A stretch of 21,305 nt of DNA from DASPJL01 sp035628645 (GCA_035628645.1 DASPJL010000071.1:1-21305); one strand, 5' to 3'. Counted from the stretch's first letter, positions 1 to 8,446 are shown. Notes: generated from the letters alone by a model not told the origin. Numbers and translations: made by a program.

Positions 1-350
1 TTCCTGAAGGTTATTCCACTATAGCCTCCGGACTAGGTGAAAAGTCTCCTAAATGCCTGCTGATTGTTCCTATGATCTACAATGAAAAAGTAGAGGCAGT
101 GGTAGAAATCGCAAGCTTTGCCAAGTTTGAGCCTTACCAGATTGAGTTTATTGAAAAGATTGGTGACATTACCGCCTCCACTATCGGGACGGTAAAAAAT
201 AATGAAAAGACCAAAGAGCTTCTGGAGCAGTTTAAAATAAAAACAGAACAACTCAGAGATCAGGAGGAAGAACTAAAGCAAAATATGGAAGAAATGCTGG
301 CTACCCAAGAAGCATTGAGACGGGCCGAACAAGAACGGGCTGGAGAATAG
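1..350 (+). CDS. GAF-domain signalling protein with C-terminal coiled coil (3' end only)
   Basis: The reading frame is open from position 3 with no start in view, so this is the last ~115 residues of a larger protein. The visible part looks like the end of a GAF domain (hydrophobic strand LLIVPMIYNEKVEAVVEIAS, then a helix ending near TASTIGTVKNNEKT). It is followed by a Glu/Gln/Lys-rich coiled coil (TKELLEQFKIKTEQLRDQEE onward) running to the stop. In Bacteroidota such GAF plus coiled-coil stretches sit in cytoplasmic signalling proteins, often joined to PAS, kinase or SpoIIE-type domains, and this one ends without a catalytic domain. The 72-aa ORF on the other strand is a shadow. It converges on the SpoIIE-type sensor; whether the two work together cannot be told. 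The GAF call is by fold pattern, not by a diagnostic motif. Confidence 0.75.
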   Translation, partial: PEGYSTIASGLGEKSPKCLLIVPMIYNEKVEAVVEIASFAKFEPYQIEFIEKIGDITASTIGTVKNNEKTKELLEQFKIKTEQLRDQEEELKQNMEEMLATQEALRRAEQERAGE

Positions 351-384
351 GGGTTTGAGGTAAGAGGTTCGGGGTGCGAGGAAA
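351..384 (+). repeat. Degenerate GAGGTTC-type intergenic repeat
   Basis: Immediately after the stop codon the sequence is a run of imperfect 7-8-bp units of the kind gaggt(t/a)c / gggtgcg. I recall similar short degenerate repeats from many Bacteroidota intergenic regions. It looks like a decayed tandem repeat. Part of it forms the left arm of the hairpin at 362-401. Confidence 0.4.
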
Positions 385-413
385 TTCACTTGGAACCTCT
401 TTTCTTAATTCTT
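362..413 (+). terminator. Possible terminator hairpin after the GAF gene
   Basis: AAGAGGTTC (362-370) is exactly complementary to GAACCTCTT (393-401). The loop is 22 nt and a T-rich stretch follows. The long loop makes it weaker than a textbook terminator, but the position just behind the stop fits. A second weak inverted repeat, ATCCCTT (472-478) with AAGGGAT (495-501), lies in the same convergent gap. Confidence 0.4.
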
Positions 414-628
414 ATAATTCAAATGGCTTGTGACTACTTAAGACATTTCATTTTAAACCCCATCGTACGACATCCCTTCACGAAAAAGCGGCCTAAGGGA
501 TTTGAGTAGCTACAATGGTTTTAATGATGTTTTTTAAATTAGGGCTGCATGTCCCAGACTCTTTTCCGGACTAGCACATCAACTTATCACAAATCATGAT
601 AGCCGAGAACATCTGCGAAATTGACTTT

Positions 629-3600
629 TTAAAATTTTTGTACTTTAAAACCTATAACCAGAATATCGTCCAGTTGCTCAACTTCTTTTCGCCACTTTAG
701 AAGATTTTCATCAAGGATTTTGAGTTGATGATCCATTTCTTCTTTGTTGATTTTTATAAGAAGGTCCCTGAAACGATTGTACATGAATTTTTCATAGCCG
801 CTTTTTCCGCCCAACTGGTCAGCGTAGCCATCAGAGAACATATAAATAGTATCACCCTCCTGAATTGATATTTCATTATTGGAGAATTTAAAAATTTCTC
901 CCGTTATAGAAAGACCTACAGAAAATTTATCTGCTTTAACCTGAATTACTTCATTTTCTCTAATGATATAAAGGGGGTTATTGGCGCCGGCATATTGTAA
1001 TTTATTGCTGGCTTTGTCTATTACACACAGGCAAATATCCATACCATCCAGGGTTTGTTCGCCTTGACCTTGTCTGTTTAATTCTTTTATAACGGCTTCA
1101 TTAAGACGGTTAAGAATTTCAGCGGCAGTCAGCTCCTCATGAGGATAAATACATTGGTTCAGGAGATGATGGCCATTTATTGACATAAACGCGCCACTTA
1201 CGCCATGTCCTGTACAATCCACTGCTGCAATAACGATTTTTCCTGATTTTACATCAAACCAATAAAAATCACCGCCAACCACATCTTTGGGTTTATTTAA
1301 TATGAAAGATTCAGGAAGATGCTTTTTAATAAAATTTTCAGGGGGAAGTATAGAATTCTGAATGATTTGAGCTGCCCGGATGCTGTCTTTTAGCTCTGTA
1401 TAAAGTTCTTCAATATGCTCACTTTGAAAGAGGATTTGTTCTTTTTGTTCGGTTAGTTCCTGGTTGATTTCAAATAGTTTTTTAGTCTGTTCGGCCAACT
1501 CCTCTTTTTGTATTGAAATTTCTGCTGTCCTTAGTTTTACTTGTTCTTCCAGTATTTTCTTTTGTTTGGCTATTACGTTAATTCTGACTTTAATCCATAA
1601 TAAAATACTCCCTGCAATAATCAATATAGTTAAAGCTCTAAACCACCAGGTTGCCCAAAACGGTGGAGTCACTGTAATTTTAATAGAAGTTCCTGTTTCG
1701 TTCCAAACCCCGTCATTATTACTGGCTTTAACTCTTAATATATATTTCCCCGGATCAAGGTTTGTATAGGTAGCTGTTCTTTTGTTGCCTACATAATTCC
1801 ATTTTGTTTCCAGCCCTTCCAGCATATAGGCGTAATAGTTCTTCTCAGAGGATGAATAATTTAAAGCCGCAAAGTCAAAGGAAATTACCGATTGTTTATA
1901 AGACAGTTTGATTTCCGAAGTCTCTGAAATTTGCTTAGCAAGGGGAGAATCTTTTTCTCCCGGAGTTACAGGTTCGTTAAAAATGGTGAAGTTGGTAATA
2001 ACCACCGGCGGAACCTGAAGATTCTCTTTGATCTCGTTAGGTTTAAATATGTTAAACCCATTGGCTCCTCCAAATAGCATTTCTCCTGTTTGGAGTTTTA
2101 AAAAAGCTTTTATTTTGAACTCATTACCTTGAAGTCCATCGCTTATGTCAAAGTTTTTGATCTCTTTTGTTATAGGATTGAAATGTGAGATTCCGTTGGC
2201 AGTACTTAGCCATAATGTTCCTTTATCATCTTCAATTATCCCATAAATACCATCACTTGGTAAACCATCCTTTTTTCTATAAGCAGTAAATTTTTTTGTC
2301 TTTTTGTTATAAAAGTTCAAACCTCCAGAAGTGGTGATCCATAGATTCCCTTTACGTGTTTCAAGAATATTGTAGATCAGGTCGTTGCTTATTGTGTTGG
2401 TATCTTTTGGATTATGGATGAAAGGTGTTATCTCTTTTGTTTCCCTGTTTAAGATATATAGCCCTCTGAAGCTTCCAACCCATAAGTTTCCTTCGCTATC
2501 TTCGACTACGTCCCCAATCAGATCCGCAAGACCCGTATTGGGAATATTGTAGTGTGCAAAGGTTTGTGTTTTGGGATCAAAAGAATCGAGACCGATGGCT
2601 GTAGATATCCATAGGACTCCTCTTTTGTCTATATCAATTGCAAATAAATTATTATTTACTAAAGATTTAGGATCGCCCGATTGGTGCTGGTAGCGTATAA
2701 ATTCTCCCTTCGTCTTGTCAAAAAAGTTCAGCCCACCTCCCCAGGTTGAAATCCATAGGTTGCCATTTTTGTCCTCAACCAAATCCGTTACCGCGTTGCC
2801 TCCGATGCTTTTAGGATTGTTCGGATCAAAGGTATAATGTATATAAACGTCCTTTTCCTTGTCCCATTTATTTAGTCCCCCGCCATCGGTGCCTATCCAG
2901 ATGTTTTCTGCCCGATCCTGGTAAAAAGAAATTATATTGCTGTGGCTTAAGCTGTTTTTGTTTAAAATATCCCGGCGTATATGGGTAAACTTATTGTTTT
3001 TAACCAGTTCAACGCCTCCATAACTTCCCAACCAGATATTGTTACTTCCGTCCGAAAATATGGAATAAACTGAATTGAAAATCAGGCTTTCATTATCTGC
3101 TTCACTATTCAAATAGTTGTAAAACTTATTCTCTTTTCGGTCAAAAATAGCCAATCCATGATTGTCGGTGCCCAACCAAATCCTGTTTAAAGAATCTTCG
3201 AAAATAGAGAGTATATGATTTCCGGGTAAGCTGTTCGGGTTGCCTATTTCATTATTGTAGCTTACAAAGGTGCTGTCATGAATATTGTAATTTAGTAAGC
3301 CGTCGGACCTGGACGTGAACCAAAAGTTCTTGCCCTCATCAAGAAATACATTTGTTACATTTTTAAAAGGAATATGTTTTTGAAGATGTGCCTTTAAATT
3401 TTGCTTGTCCAGAATCCATAGACCCTCTGCGGATCCTATCCACAACCTATTTTTGGCATCCTCATGGATGGTGGATATTACAGTCCATTGAACTGGTATA
3501 TCAAGAGGAATGAATTTGTTGTTTTTCCTGTCATATTTATAAATGAATTCTCTTCCGCTTACCCAGATATCTTTGTTGCTGTCCTGGAAAATAGAATTGA

Positions 3601-3979
3601 TATATCCATTTTCCGTTTCTTTGAAAAAGTAAAAATTGTCTTGTTCTTTATTGTAAAGTTGTACTCCTTTATTGGTACCCACCCATAAATTGTCCTTATG
3701 ATCTTTAAATATCCTAAGCACATCATTTGAAATGATGGAATTAGAGTCTTGGGGATTGTTTTTGTAAATGGTGATATCATAACCATCAAATCGGTTCAAC
3801 CCATTTGCTGTTGCTATCCAGATAAAACCTTTGTGGTCCTGAACAATGTTTCGGACAAAGCTGTGAGAAAGGCCTTCAATGGGAGTGATGTGTTTAAATT
3901 TTAGTTCAGGTCGCTGTGACCAACTGAATAACGAATAGAAAAAAAGTAAAAAGAATACAAAAAGCTTCTCCCTCTTCAT
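629..3979 (-). CDS. Two-propeller membrane sensor with SpoIIE/PP2C serine phosphatase output
   Basis: 1116 residues if started at the ATG at 3979; the longer frame from 4000 begins with TTG and would spoil the signal peptide. Residues 1-22 are a signal peptide (FVFFLLFFYSLFSWS^Q). About 25-690 hold 14 Reg_prop blades of the pattern D..GNLWIGT..GL..FD, enough for two seven-bladed beta-propellers. A Y_Y_Y domain follows (~700-765), then one TM (~776-798, WATWWFRALTILIIAGSILL), a coiled coil (~802-866) and a PP2C/SpoIIE phosphatase. The phosphatase has GGDFYWFD, the metal-binding VDCTGHGVSGAFMS, FSDGYADQ and a terminal DDILVIGF, so it looks active. The family layout implies an extracytoplasmic ligand or partner read by the propellers and dephosphorylation of a cytoplasmic anti-anti-sigma-like protein. 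No STAS or anti-sigma partner is in the window. Confidence 0.92.
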   Translation of the reverse strand: MKREKLFVFFLLFFYSLFSWSQRPELKFKHITPIEGLSHSFVRNIVQDHKGFIWIATANGLNRFDGYDITIYKNNPQDSNSIISNDVLRIFKDHKDNLWVGTNKGVQLYNKEQDNFYFFKETENGYINSIFQDSNKDIWVSGREFIYKYDRKNNKFIPLDIPVQWTVISTIHEDAKNRLWIGSAEGLWILDKQNLKAHLQKHIPFKNVTNVFLDEGKNFWFTSRSDGLLNYNIHDSTFVSYNNEIGNPNSLPGNHILSIFEDSLNRIWLGTDNHGLAIFDRKENKFYNYLNSEADNESLIFNSVYSIFSDGSNNIWLGSYGGVELVKNNKFTHIRRDILNKNSLSHSNIISFYQDRAENIWIGTDGGGLNKWDKEKDVYIHYTFDPNNPKSIGGNAVTDLVEDKNGNLWISTWGGGLNFFDKTKGEFIRYQHQSGDPKSLVNNNLFAIDIDKRGVLWISTAIGLDSFDPKTQTFAHYNIPNTGLADLIGDVVEDSEGNLWVGSFRGLYILNRETKEITPFIHNPKDTNTISNDLIYNILETRKGNLWITTSGGLNFYNKKTKKFTAYRKKDGLPSDGIYGIIEDDKGTLWLSTANGISHFNPITKEIKNFDISDGLQGNEFKIKAFLKLQTGEMLFGGANGFNIFKPNEIKENLQVPPVVITNFTIFNEPVTPGEKDSPLAKQISETSEIKLSYKQSVISFDFAALNYSSSEKNYYAYMLEGLETKWNYVGNKRTATYTNLDPGKYILRVKASNNDGVWNETGTSIKITVTPPFWATWWFRALTILIIAGSILLWIKVRINVIAKQKKILEEQVKLRTAEISIQKEELAEQTKKLFEINQELTEQKEQILFQSEHIEELYTELKDSIRAAQIIQNSILPPENFIKKHLPESFILNKPKDVVGGDFYWFDVKSGKIVIAAVDCTGHGVSGAFMSINGHHLLNQCIYPHEELTAAEILNRLNEAVIKELNRQGQGEQTLDGMDICLCVIDKASNKLQYAGANNPLYIIRENEVIQVKADKFSVGLSITGEIFKFSNNEISIQEGDTIYMFSDGYADQLGGKSGYEKFMYNRFRDLLIKINKEEMDHQLKILDENLLKWRKEVEQLDDILVIGFKVQKF

Positions 3980-4049
3980 AAGTATAATACAATATGGCAA
4001 TGTACCATTCTTTAAGAATAAAAATCTGAGGGATTTTGACCGGAAATTA

Positions 4050-4078
4050 CATTGATCTCAAAAAGTAAAGATCACATG
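4050..4078 (-). terminator. Weak hairpin downstream of the MocR-type gene
   Basis: TGATCT (4053-4058) pairs with AGATCA (4069-4074), and CAT/ATG outside it pair past a one-base bulge. It lies about 50 bp behind the regulator's stop codon. No T-run follows on the minus strand, so termination here is only a possibility. Confidence 0.25.
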
Positions 4079-4127
4079 GACTTTAAGCATCCTTCCATGC
4101 AATCGTTATTTAATCGAGAAGTATTTT

Positions 4128-5597
4128 TTACCCAGATAAGCTTTTTTCTAACAAGGATAAAGCTTTTTCTATTTCATTGGTGTCCAATCCCGCAAATCCC
4201 ATCCTGGTAGCGTTATAAGTTATTTCTTTTGGGTTAAAATGCTGACCACTACTAATATAAAGACCTAAAGATGCTGCCTTTCCAGAAACAGCTTGCAATG
4301 GATACTTTGGGTCGAAAGTAGCCCAGACAGCCATGCCACCTTCCGGAATGTCAAATCGGATTTTTTCAGCAAATTTTTCTACCAGACTTTTGCAGAAATC
4401 GTCACGTCTTTGATGATACTCTTTTTGTGTCCTTCTTAAATGCGCTTTTATTTCCCCTTGTTTAAAAAGCTCGGCGAGCGCTTGTTCTAATACGGTATCC
4501 CCCTGACGGTCTATTATTCTTCTGAGTTTGCTCACTTCCGTTATCAGATTTTGCGGTGCAACCAGATAACCTACCCGAAATGCAGGCGAAAATGTCTTCG
4601 AAAATGAACCGATGTAAATCACCAGACCATATGGATCAGCGCTGGCTAAAGGCAAAAATGGACTGTGACGGTAATGGTAATCATAGTCATAATCATCTTC
4701 TATAATTGCTATTTTATACTTTTCAGCTAGCTGAAGAAGGGCAATTCTTCTTTCAGGAGGCATTGTAACTGTAGTAGGATAATGATGATGCGGGGTAACG
4801 TAAATGGCTCTTATTTTTTTCTTTCCGCATATTTTTTCTATGGTTTCTATACAAAGCCCCTGATTGTCCACCGGAACTTTTATCAGGTTACCACCGAAAT
4901 TTTCAATGATTAAGTTTACAGATCTATATCCCGGATCTCCCACTACTACATTGTCGCCTTTTTCCAGCAAAGCATTACAGCACAGATAGAGGGCATTTAT
5001 TGTTCCCCGGGTTATAAAAATATTTTCTGTTTCTATATTAAAAGCGCGGGTTTCATTTAGGTGTTTTGCCAGTTCTCTACGAAGGTTCCTGTTTCCTGCT
5101 ATTTCATCATAGGAAAGATGACGCTTCCCCCGCTGGCCTTTTAATACACTGCGAATTGCCCTTGAAAGGCTATCCATGGGAGCTAGCCTCTCATCAGGCA
5201 GACCATCGTTAATCTCCAATAAACTCGTTCTTACATACACATTGGTATTTAACACCTCGTTCTTTCTGATATAAAATCCGGTATGTTTTTCAGGGTTTAG
5301 CGACGAAAGTTGCTGTTTTAAAACTTTGAGCTTTACTTCTGGTAAGGCTTCTGATACAAATGTGCCTGATGAAGGATTGATATTGATCCAGCCCTGTGCC
5401 TGTAATTCCTCAAAAGCTGCAATTACAGTTTTTCTGTGAACATTCAGCAGGGAAGACAAAAGCCTGGTGCCCGGCAATCTGGTTCCCTTTTTTAATATAC
5501 CGTCTTTTATTAGCGTAATGAATGAATTACAAATCTGTAAGTACACTGGCGTTGATATTCCTTTTTTGATAGGAATAAGAGTGGAGTAAGGTATCAT
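4128..5597 (-). CDS. MocR/PdxR-type transcription regulator (GntR HTH fused to aminotransferase-like domain)
   Basis: 489 residues, normal for the family. Residues ~12-85 are a GntR-type winged helix (PVYLQICNSFITLIKDGILKKGTRLPG...HRKTVIAAFEELQAQGW...SSGTFVS). Residues ~115-489 are a fold-type-I aminotransferase domain: GDPGYRS (~220), VTPHHHYPT (~268), EDDYDYDY (300-307) and the PLP lysine K334 in GSFSKTFSPAFRVGY. Family members normally use PLP or an amino compound as effector and activate or repress a divergent gene. Here the divergent neighbour is a pyridoxamine-phosphate-oxidase-family gene 83 bp away, which fits control of vitamin B6 salvage; that link is inference. The start at 5597 is an ATG only 4 bp from the nearest GGACTAT half-site, so autoregulation is likely. 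A classical catalytic aminotransferase is unlikely given the HTH. Confidence 0.93.
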   Translation of the reverse strand: MIPYSTLIPIKKGISTPVYLQICNSFITLIKDGILKKGTRLPGTRLLSSLLNVHRKTVIAAFEELQAQGWININPSSGTFVSEALPEVKLKVLKQQLSSLNPEKHTGFYIRKNEVLNTNVYVRTSLLEINDGLPDERLAPMDSLSRAIRSVLKGQRGKRHLSYDEIAGNRNLRRELAKHLNETRAFNIETENIFITRGTINALYLCCNALLEKGDNVVVGDPGYRSVNLIIENFGGNLIKVPVDNQGLCIETIEKICGKKKIRAIYVTPHHHYPTTVTMPPERRIALLQLAEKYKIAIIEDDYDYDYHYRHSPFLPLASADPYGLVIYIGSFSKTFSPAFRVGYLVAPQNLITEVSKLRRIIDRQGDTVLEQALAELFKQGEIKAHLRRTQKEYHQRRDDFCKSLVEKFAEKIRFDIPEGGMAVWATFDPKYPLQAVSGKAASLGLYISSGQHFNPKEITYNATRMGFAGLDTNEIEKALSLLEKSLSG

Positions 5598-5601
5598 GAC
5601 C

Positions 5602-5642
5602 GGACTATCTTATTTGTTAAAAATGGACTATTTAAATAGTCC
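5602..5642. promoter_or_regulatory. Operator cluster for the MocR-type regulator
   Basis: A perfect 18-bp palindrome, GGACTATTTAAATAGTCC, lies at 5625-5642. A third copy of the half-site, GGACTAT, lies at 5602-5608 in direct orientation, 23 bp upstream of the palindrome's left half, about two helical turns. MocR-family dimers are known to bind spaced direct repeats and inverted repeats, so this arrangement in the divergent gap is a strong operator candidate. The palindrome covers the expected -33 zone of the rightward promoter. Confidence 0.75.
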
Positions 5643-5652
5643 TGCTATATAC

Positions 5653-5660
5653 TACTTTTG
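5653..5660 (+). promoter_or_regulatory. Bacteroidota-type -7 promoter box of the PPOx-family gene
   Basis: TACTTTTG matches TAnnTTTG exactly and lies 20 bp before the ATG at 5681, giving a short leader of roughly 14 nt. No clear TTTG -33 box is present; the palindrome 5625-5642 occupies that region, as expected for an activated promoter. Confidence 0.6.
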
Positions 5661-5680
5661 ACCAGATAAAAAAATATTTT

Positions 5681-6346
5681 ATGGATCAATTACAAAAAAC
5701 AGAAAGAACTACACTAACAAGGTCGCCCAAGAGAGGGAGCTATGATAAAGCTTCAATTTTAGAGATTTTAAAAGAGGGCCTCGTTTGCCACATTTCATTT
5801 ACGGATAATGGACAAGTTTATCTTTTACCTAATTTGTACGGAGTGAAAAATGATAAAATTTATATCCATGGTTCTGTAGGAAGTTTTATGCTCCGAAGCT
5901 TAAAAACTGAAATAGACTTATGCTTTTCCGTCACTCTGATCGACGGACTGGTGCTTGCGCGATCTGCTTTTCATCATTCGGTTAATTATCGGTCGGTAGT
6001 TGTTTTTGGAAAGGCTACCATGGTAACTGACGAAGAAGAACGAATGGAAGCCTTACAGGTTCTCACAGAACACATCATCCCCGGAAGATGGAAAGAAGTG
6101 CGTTTGCCTAATAAAAGTGAGATGACGAAAACAATGATTTTATCCATTCCCTTGGAAGAAGCCTCTGCTAAAATCCGGTCAGGAGGACCGAATGATGAAG
6201 AAGAAGACTACAATTTCAAAACCTGGGCGGGCGTGCTTCCTTTGAAAATAGAAGCGGGTTCGCCTATCCCGGATGAAAGGCTATTAGAAGGAGTAAAGGT
6301 GCCTGACTATCTGAATAATTATAATAGAGATAATGCGGTAATTTGA
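5681..6346 (+). CDS. Pyridoxamine 5'-phosphate oxidase-family (NimA-like) flavoprotein
   Basis: 221 residues. Residues ~10-150 show the split-barrel flavin-binding pattern of the Pyridox_ox_2/NimA-type group: KRGSYDK..ILEILKEGLVCHISF, then LPNLYGVKNDKIYIHGSVGSF, a strand with LVLARSAFHHSVNYRSVVVFG, and HIIPGRWKEVRLPNKSEMTKT near 135. This group binds FMN, heme or related cofactors; some members reduce nitroimidazoles, and most have no assigned substrate. It is not the biosynthetic PdxH, which is a different subfamily. Divergent pairing with a MocR regulator is common and suggests a role tied to B6 vitamers or amines, but that is inferred. The start at 5681 is supported by the -7 box 20 bp upstream. 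Confidence 0.85.
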   Translation: MDQLQKTERTTLTRSPKRGSYDKASILEILKEGLVCHISFTDNGQVYLLPNLYGVKNDKIYIHGSVGSFMLRSLKTEIDLCFSVTLIDGLVLARSAFHHSVNYRSVVVFGKATMVTDEEERMEALQVLTEHIIPGRWKEVRLPNKSEMTKTMILSIPLEEASAKIRSGGPNDEEEDYNFKTWAGVLPLKIEAGSPIPDERLLEGVKVPDYLNNYNRDNAVI

Positions 6347-6422
6347 TTATGTGTTAATATGTTTGAAACAGGCAATTCAATCTAAATTGGAAGAAGCAGT
6401 AAGCCATCATACGCTAAGTTGA

Positions 6423-6447
6423 TATTAGCTTCCTGCTTCCTGACTTT
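6423..6447 (-). repeat. Degenerate GGAAGCA/GGAAGTC-type intergenic repeat
   Basis: Read on the minus strand this is two to three imperfect units (gtcagga, agcagga, agct). I recall such units in longer tandem runs between Bacteroidota genes. The rest of the 250-bp gap shows nothing clear except AACTTTTG (6550-6557), a 7-of-8 match to the -7 consensus about 40 bp before the next start. Confidence 0.3.
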
Positions 6448-6596
6448 CTCACCTTTTAACTTACTTTTTTGTTTCCAGCACCATTGCCATCATCCCGCTT
6501 AGATTTTCCATTTTCCTTCTAATCATAAATAATTAAACCCAGAATCAGGAACTTTTGAATGCCTTAAATTCCTTATTCCTTAAATAAGAAAATAGA

Positions 6597-7799
6597 ATGT
6601 GGAAATATAAATACTTGATCCTGTTTTTTGCAGGGTTACTGCTTAACTGCGGTGACGCTGCAAAGACGGAGGATTCAACCGGACCTATTGTCTCTCCTTC
6701 AAAATCCTATTTTGTTTCAGCAACAATTAGTAATGAACTTACTGCAGAAACTCTTAAAACATTAGCAAAGGGTTTGGGGCAAAATGATTTGTTAGAAAAA
6801 ATCAAATATGATGTCTCTACTTATAAATTGGTTTATAAGACAACCTATAATGGTCAACCCATAGAAGCGTCGGGATTAATTTATATTCCAAAAGGATTAC
6901 AAGGAAAAGCTCCCTTATTAAGCCTTCAGCATGGAACTACATTTAAGAAAAATGATGCCCCGTCGGTTACGGGAGAGTTTTATGGGGTAGAGCTTTTTGC
7001 ATCTGCCGGCTATATTTCTTTTATGCCCGATTTTATTGGTTATGGCGCATCTTCTCAGGTTTTTCATCCATACTATGATAAAACCCATTCTGCTTTGGCA
7101 GTAATAGATATGGTAAAATCTGTCAAGGAGTTTCTGACAAAGGAAAAGATTGAATTTAATGATCAGTTATTTCTAGCAGGATATTCTGAAGGAGGATATG
7201 TTACGCTGGCAGCAGCTCAGGAGATCGAGACGAACAAGGCCCATAATCTTACTGTCACCGCAGTGGCGGCCGGCGCAGGAGGTTACGATCTTTCAGAAAT
7301 GCTAAAGGGAGTAACTACGGATATTGAGTATTCATATCCGAGTTACCTGGCGTTTGTTCTGATGTCTTATAACAATACCTATAATTGGAATAAACCGTTG
7401 ACCTATTTTTTTAGGGATAATTATGCGACAGCGTTAGATACCTTATTGACCGGAGAGTATGATGGCGGATTTATTAATTCCAGACTTACTACAACTATTC
7501 CTGACCTTTTTAATACAGAATTCTATGAAAATTTAAAGGAGCCCCAAGGAGAATTGCAGTTGAAGGAAGCCATAGTAAAAAACGGTGTAGCGGGATGGAA
7601 AACACAAATCCCGATCCGATTGTATCATGGGACAAATGATGAAATTATCCCTTATCGAAATTCAGAAATTACACTGGAAAATTTTAAAAGTCAGGGAAGC
7701 GCTGACGTCACTTTAACCCTTATACCAGGCGGAGGACATGGAAGCAGTTTTCTTCCCATGTTGAAATCTTTTGTTCCGTGGTTTGAGGAATTCAGATAG
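6597..7799 (+). CDS. Alpha/beta-hydrolase lipoprotein
   Basis: 400 residues. Residues 1-18 form a lipoprotein signal (LILFFAGLLLNC, Cys18 acylated), so the enzyme is anchored to a membrane, probably in the periplasm or on the outer membrane. Residues ~65-400 are an alpha/beta-hydrolase: the strand ASGLIYIPK, an oxyanion-side LQHGT (~110-114), the nucleophile elbow GYSEGG (Ser197), HGTNDEIIP (Asp348) and GGGHGSS (His381) give a full catalytic triad in the right order. The layout resembles secreted lipase/esterase or prolyl-oligopeptidase-like hydrolases, and the substrate is unknown. ATG at 6597 begins the signal peptide directly. It has no co-directional neighbour close enough for an operon. 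Confidence 0.88.
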   Translation: MWKYKYLILFFAGLLLNCGDAAKTEDSTGPIVSPSKSYFVSATISNELTAETLKTLAKGLGQNDLLEKIKYDVSTYKLVYKTTYNGQPIEASGLIYIPKGLQGKAPLLSLQHGTTFKKNDAPSVTGEFYGVELFASAGYISFMPDFIGYGASSQVFHPYYDKTHSALAVIDMVKSVKEFLTKEKIEFNDQLFLAGYSEGGYVTLAAAQEIETNKAHNLTVTAVAAGAGGYDLSEMLKGVTTDIEYSYPSYLAFVLMSYNNTYNWNKPLTYFFRDNYATALDTLLTGEYDGGFINSRLTTTIPDLFNTEFYENLKEPQGELQLKEAIVKNGVAGWKTQIPIRLYHGTNDEIIPYRNSEITLENFKSQGSADVTLTLIPGGGHGSSFLPMLKSFVPWFEEFR

Positions 7800-7804
7800 A
7801 TTTT

Positions 7805-7848
7805 TTAGCCACGGGGAACACAGAGAATACACGAAGATCACAAAGAAT
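7805..7848 (+). repeat. Degenerate CCACGG..CACAGAG intergenic repeat
   Basis: Just behind the hydrolase stop codon lies a string of imperfect ~10-bp units (gccacggggaa, cacagagaat, acacgaagat, cacaaagaat). It matches a type of short degenerate repeat I recall from many bacterial intergenic regions. It sits in a convergent gap in which I see no clear terminator hairpin. Confidence 0.45.
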
Positions 7849-7930
7849 GGAATTGTCTATGCCTTCTACAGTTATTTTTGGAGATTCTTATAGGTCTTCC
7901 TCTTAATCAGCACATAAGCATATTAACCAA

Positions 7931-8446
7931 TTAATCATCTGAAATCATCATTTCTAAAGATCTTTTATGCAAAAGCTGGAACAGTATTTCGATTACCTGA
8001 TTAGAATAGTCCACCTGAACTTCAACGCTGTTTTCTTTTTTTGAAATGATTTTTCCTGAGTGAATGATTTCTTTATTATAAGCAATGGCAAAATAAGCAA
8101 ATAACACATCTACTTCTTTTTCAGGGACTTTTGTAGCATATCCGGTAATTCCTATTCCAAAATTGCTTAAAAAAAGCTCAGTTGATTTTAAAGCCATTTG
8201 CCTGGCTACTTCCTCAGAGATGCAGTCGCATTTTTCAGCGCGAATAGGTTCTATACTTAGATGCCGGCATTTCTGCCCTAGATTATAGGTCGTTATTCCA
8301 CCCTGGAAAAAATTCATCGCTTCTTTTGCAACTGAAAATGCTGCCTGCAAATGGCCCGACGTCACGCTTTCTGCTACAGCCAATGTTTCTTTAAATGCCA
8401 GGAGGTGGTCTTTAATATCATTAAGCATTATTTCATTATACAACAT
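7931..8446 (-). CDS. CinA C-terminal-domain protein (PncC-like nicotinamide-nucleotide amidase family), divergent
   Basis: 171 residues, the length of a stand-alone CinA C-terminal domain without the N-terminal MoCF part. Family features: AVAESVTSGHLQAAF (~23-37; usually AESCTGG), FFQGGITTYNLGQKCRHL (~46-63) with the Tyr and Lys that match the proposed catalytic pair, EEVARQMA (~80) and FGIGITGYA (~96). PncC enzymes hydrolyse NMN to nicotinate mononucleotide and ammonia. The usual GPGGG loop after GITG is missing (TKVPEKE instead) and the Cys-Thr-Gly of the first motif is changed, so activity is uncertain. ATG codons exist at 8446 and 8428; either could be the start. Confidence 0.75.
   Translation of the reverse strand: MLYNEIMLNDIKDHLLAFKETLAVAESVTSGHLQAAFSVAKEAMNFFQGGITTYNLGQKCRHLSIEPIRAEKCDCISEEVARQMALKSTELFLSNFGIGITGYATKVPEKEVDVLFAYFAIAYNKEIIHSGKIISKKENSVEVQVDYSNQVIEILFQLLHKRSLEMMISDD

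Noticed and set aside
3464..3688. ORFs on both strands inside the propeller region
   Set aside because: They are out-of-frame shadows of the sensor gene, whose frame is intact with regular Reg_prop repeats.
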